64,000 nt of DNA from Paenibacillus tianjinensis. Lineage in GTDB: Bacteria; Bacillota; Bacilli; Paenibacillales; Paenibacillaceae. Below, one piece after another: positions 61,927-64,000 of the stretch (within the stretch, counting starts at the first letter, position 1; each line of letters starts with the position of its first letter). The notes under the pieces are model-generated. The model was given only the letters and a program-made list of their open reading frames with translations, did no database searches and was not told where the DNA came from. The stretch covers positions 248,001-312,000 of the forward strand of contig NZ_CP070969.1 of assembly GCF_017086365.1 (NCBI RefSeq), written 5' to 3'. The translations under genes were made by a program, and so were the position numbers.

Positions 61927-62808
61927 TTACTTGATGCCTGTAAGTACAATGCCTTCCACGAACTGCTTCTGGGCGATGGCGAACAGGGTGACAATCGGTA
62001 CCATCGCCAGCACGGAAGCGACCATTAAGAGATGCCACGGCGGAATGCGGAACCGTGAGGAGGTGAGTGAGGCCATGCCGACCGGAAGTGTGAATTTGTC
62101 CGAGGAGCTTAAGTAAAGCACCGGGGTCAAGAGATCATTCCAGCTGTAGATAAAAGCAAAGATCGCCACGGTTGCCAGCGCCGGAGCTGATAGCGGCAGT
62201 GCGATGGTCCGCCACATCCGCAGCTCGCCGCAGCCGTCGATCCTTCCGGCATCGAACAGCTCCTCCGGCAGTGTGGAGAAGAACTGGCGCAGCAGAAAAA
62301 TGTTATACGCCGAGCCGAAGAAGGCCGGTACGACCAGCGGCAGGAAGGTGTCGATCCACTGCATTTTGGAGAAGAGCACGAATTGCGGAATCATGATCGC
62401 CGGATAAGGCAGCATCATGGTGCTCAGCAGCAGAATGAACCAGAGCTGGTTACCCCGGCCGCGGTATCTGGCGAAGCCGTAAGCGACCAGCGCCGAGGAC
62501 AGCAGCGTGCCGATGACGGTGAGCACCCCGATAATCAGGCTGTTCTTGTACAGCGTGCCGAATTGCAGCTTGTCAAAAATCTCTGTGTAATTGCTCCAGG
62601 CCCAGCTCTCCGGGAGAAAAGTCGGCGGAAATTTCAGCATTTCGCGCTTCGATTTCAGTGAAGTGGAGACCATGAAGAACAGCGGCAGCAGCATCAGGAA
62701 GGTTGTAACCAGCAGGGCAGTGAAGCTGGCGATTTTGACCGGGTCAGCCTTCCGGCGGTGCGACCGGGAAGAAGGGACCCGGGTGCTGGCAGCTTTGACG
62801 ATACTCAT
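61927..62808 (-). CDS. Sugar ABC transporter permease, MalG type, third system
   Basis: The 293-residue protein has AAGGAGG nine bases before the ATG at 62808, which overlaps the stop of the preceding permease as ATGA, so translation is coupled. It has six membrane helices and the EAA-loop equivalent FDAGRIDGCGELRMWRTIAL, and ends FVEGIVLTGIK, as MalG-type permeases do. Confidence 0.92.
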   Translation of the reverse strand: MSIVKAASTRVPSSRSHRRKADPVKIASFTALLVTTFLMLLPLFFMVSTSLKSKREMLKFPPTFLPESWAWSNYTEIFDKLQFGTLYKNSLIIGVLTVIGTLLSSALVAYGFARYRGRGNQLWFILLLSTMMLPYPAIMIPQFVLFSKMQWIDTFLPLVVPAFFGSAYNIFLLRQFFSTLPEELFDAGRIDGCGELRMWRTIALPLSAPALATVAIFAFIYSWNDLLTPVLYLSSSDKFTLPVGMASLTSSRFRIPPWHLLMVASVLAMVPIVTLFAIAQKQFVEGIVLTGIK

Positions 62809-63704
62809 CGGCGTCCGCCTCCTTCATAGTGAACATAGCGGTTTGACAGCTTCATAATAATGGCCGTGAACAGCATAACGACGATCAGCAGCACCCAGGC
62901 CAGTGCAGAAGAGTAGCCGGCGCGGTATTCCTTGAAGGCGCTGGTGTACAGATTGTAGACGTAGAACCAGGTGGAGTAATTGGGACCGCCCTGTGTCATG
63001 ACAAATGCCTGGGTAAAGACCTGGAAGGAGTCGATCAGGCCCATAATCAGCTGGAACAGCAGGACCGGGGAGATCATCGGCAGGGTAATATTTACAAAAA
63101 TCCGCAAGCGTCCCGCCCCGTCGAGCTTGGCGGCCTCAATGAGGCTGGCCGGCACACCCTGAAGTCCGGCCAGGAAGAGGATCATCCCTGCTCCGGCGGT
63201 CCAGAAGGACATGATAATGAGCGCATATAATGCGGTGTCCGGACTCATCAGCCAGGCTGGACCCGGAATGCCGAACCAGGAGAGCATATAATTGAAGAGG
63301 CCGATCTGCGGGTTAAATATCCAGTACCAGAGCAGTGACATCGCCACCCCCGAGACCATGCTGGGAAAATACATCGCGGTCCGGAAGAACCCGCGCAGGG
63401 GAAGGGTCTGATTCAGCAGCAGCGCGAAGCCGAGGGACAGCAGCAGCTGTACAGGTACACTAATGAAGGTGTATTTCAGCGTGACCGTTACAGACTTCCA
63501 GAACAGCTCACTGCCGAACATCTCAGTGTAGTTGGCCAAGCCGATGAACCTGGGCGGATGGATAATGTCATAATCAGTGAAGCTGTAGTAGAGTGAAGAC
63601 AAGATGGGGTAAAGGGCGAAGACAAGGAAGCCGATGAGCCACGGCGATATGAACATGTACATGTAAAACGTCTGCCGCCGGCTTTCACTCTTAATCACGG
63701 TCAC
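62805..63704 (-). CDS. Sugar ABC transporter permease, MalF type, third system
   Basis: The 299-residue protein starts at GTG 63704, with AAAGG five bases upstream. It has six membrane helices, the opening ISPWLIGFLVFALYPILSSL, and the EAA loop IEAAKLDGAGRLRIFVNITL. It is the first gene of the operon and lies directly downstream of the double operator, so it is under the tightest control in the locus. Confidence 0.92.
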   Translation of the reverse strand: MTVIKSESRRQTFYMYMFISPWLIGFLVFALYPILSSLYYSFTDYDIIHPPRFIGLANYTEMFGSELFWKSVTVTLKYTFISVPVQLLLSLGFALLLNQTLPLRGFFRTAMYFPSMVSGVAMSLLWYWIFNPQIGLFNYMLSWFGIPGPAWLMSPDTALYALIIMSFWTAGAGMILFLAGLQGVPASLIEAAKLDGAGRLRIFVNITLPMISPVLLFQLIMGLIDSFQVFTQAFVMTQGGPNYSTWFYVYNLYTSAFKEYRAGYSSALAWVLLIVVMLFTAIIMKLSNRYVHYEGGGRR

Positions 63705-63721
63705 ACCAACCTTTCATCAAT

Positions 63722-63743
63722 AAAGTTTAAGCGCTTTAACTTT
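63722..63743. promoter_or_regulatory. LacI-type operator O1 of the third ABC operon
   Basis: AAAGTTTAAGCGCTTTAACT and the next TT form a palindrome with one mismatched pair about the AAGCGCTT centre (63732/63733). It lies between the promoter and the permease start, in the early transcribed region. Confidence 0.8.
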
Positions 63744-63759
63744 TAGGGCGAATAAAAAT

Positions 63760-63788
63760 CGTATAAGCTCTGTGCCTGCTGGAATCAA
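63760..63788 (-). promoter_or_regulatory. Promoter of the third ABC operon
   Basis: On the minus strand TTGATT (63788-63783) and TATACG (63765-63760) are 17 bases apart, between the two operators. Confidence 0.6.
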
Positions 63789-63793
63789 AAAAT

Positions 63794-63819
63794 ATAAAGT
63801 TTAAGCGCTTAAACTTTAT
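63794..63819. promoter_or_regulatory. LacI-type operator O2, perfect 26-base palindrome
   Basis: Each half reads ATAAAGTTTAAGC from the outside to the centre at 63806/63807, and all 13 pairs match. It sits just upstream of the -35. Its centre is 74 bases, about seven helical turns, from that of O1. The remaining 180 bases to the window end show no gene. Confidence 0.85.
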
Positions 63820-64000
63820 TATCGTCCTGATGACAATATCATAGAGGATGGGCCGGGAATAATCAACAGTTATTTTAGATAATAAAGCGCTACCAGTCAA
63901 TAAATATTACGCAAACCTATGTTTTTTACGATTATTGGTCTAATAAGCCGATATGATTATCTTCTGTGTTAATTATAATGACATCAAACTAGCGTAGAAG

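Overview
The window looks like a chromosomal segment of a Paenibacillus-type Firmicute. The evidence is a moderately GC-rich composition, strong AGGAGG-like ribosome sites with frequent TTG and GTG starts, many CUT1-type sugar ABC systems with AraC-type regulators, a surface protease carrying SLH anchors, and dispersed hairpin repeats. The genus is inferred from gene content; no marker gene is present to confirm it.

Layout. (1) 1-6.8 kb, minus strand: a sugar ABC system (solute-binding lipoprotein, two permeases) with a YesM/YesN-like two-component pair and a FAD oxidoreductase cut by the window edge. The sensor kinase gene is frameshifted. (2) 7-17.3 kb, plus strand: a small membrane protein, a domain-permuted GH3 glycosidase, a convergent Gly-rich protein with an Sm-like start, a multidomain GH51 arabinofuranosidase and a CHASE4-like/HAMP/GGDEF/EAL signalling protein. 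(3) 17.6-21.8 kb: an XRE regulator fused to a cysteine-peptidase-like domain, a nucleotidyltransferase that appears frameshifted, tRNA-Leu(CAG), and an AraC regulator divergent from (4) a GH38 alpha-mannosidase/GH105 pair at 21.9-26.3 kb with a candidate cre site. (5) 26.8-36.5 kb: inositol catabolism in two blocks, iolG-iolB and iolC-iolA-iolD-iolE, separated by a LacI regulator and a methyltransferase. Both blocks carry the same operator downstream of near-consensus promoters. (6) 36.9-46.2 kb: a membrane-bound AraC regulator, a second sugar ABC system with an internal terminator, a TIM-barrel isomerase, a decayed pseudogene and a large protein of unknown function. (7) 46.3-55.2 kb: a MATE exporter, a 1,903-residue subtilase (PA insert, cohesin-like, dockerin-like, GGGTDN repeats, SLH) and an XRE-TPR regulator resembling peptide-sensing receptors. 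(8) 55.2-64 kb, minus strand: a GH4 6-phospho-glycosidase, a BadF-type sugar kinase, a LacI regulator and a third CUT1 ABC system, with an intact IS256-family element inserted between kinase and regulator.

How it works together. Nearly every block is a scavenging module for plant or microbial glycans: importers bring in oligosaccharides, glycosidases without export signals cut them in the cytoplasm, and local AraC or LacI regulators control them. The last block suggests import by ABC transporter, phosphorylation by the kinase and cleavage by GH4, replacing the usual PTS route.

Most notable non-coding structure: a roughly 200-bp element made of four imperfect hairpins occurs twice in opposite orientation. 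One copy is split by the IS256-family element with a clean 8-bp target duplication (CCCCAAAG). The third ABC operon has two operators, one a perfect 26-bp palindrome, with centres 74 bp apart on either side of the promoter, which suits repression by looping. All assignments come from reading the sequence; no database search was run.
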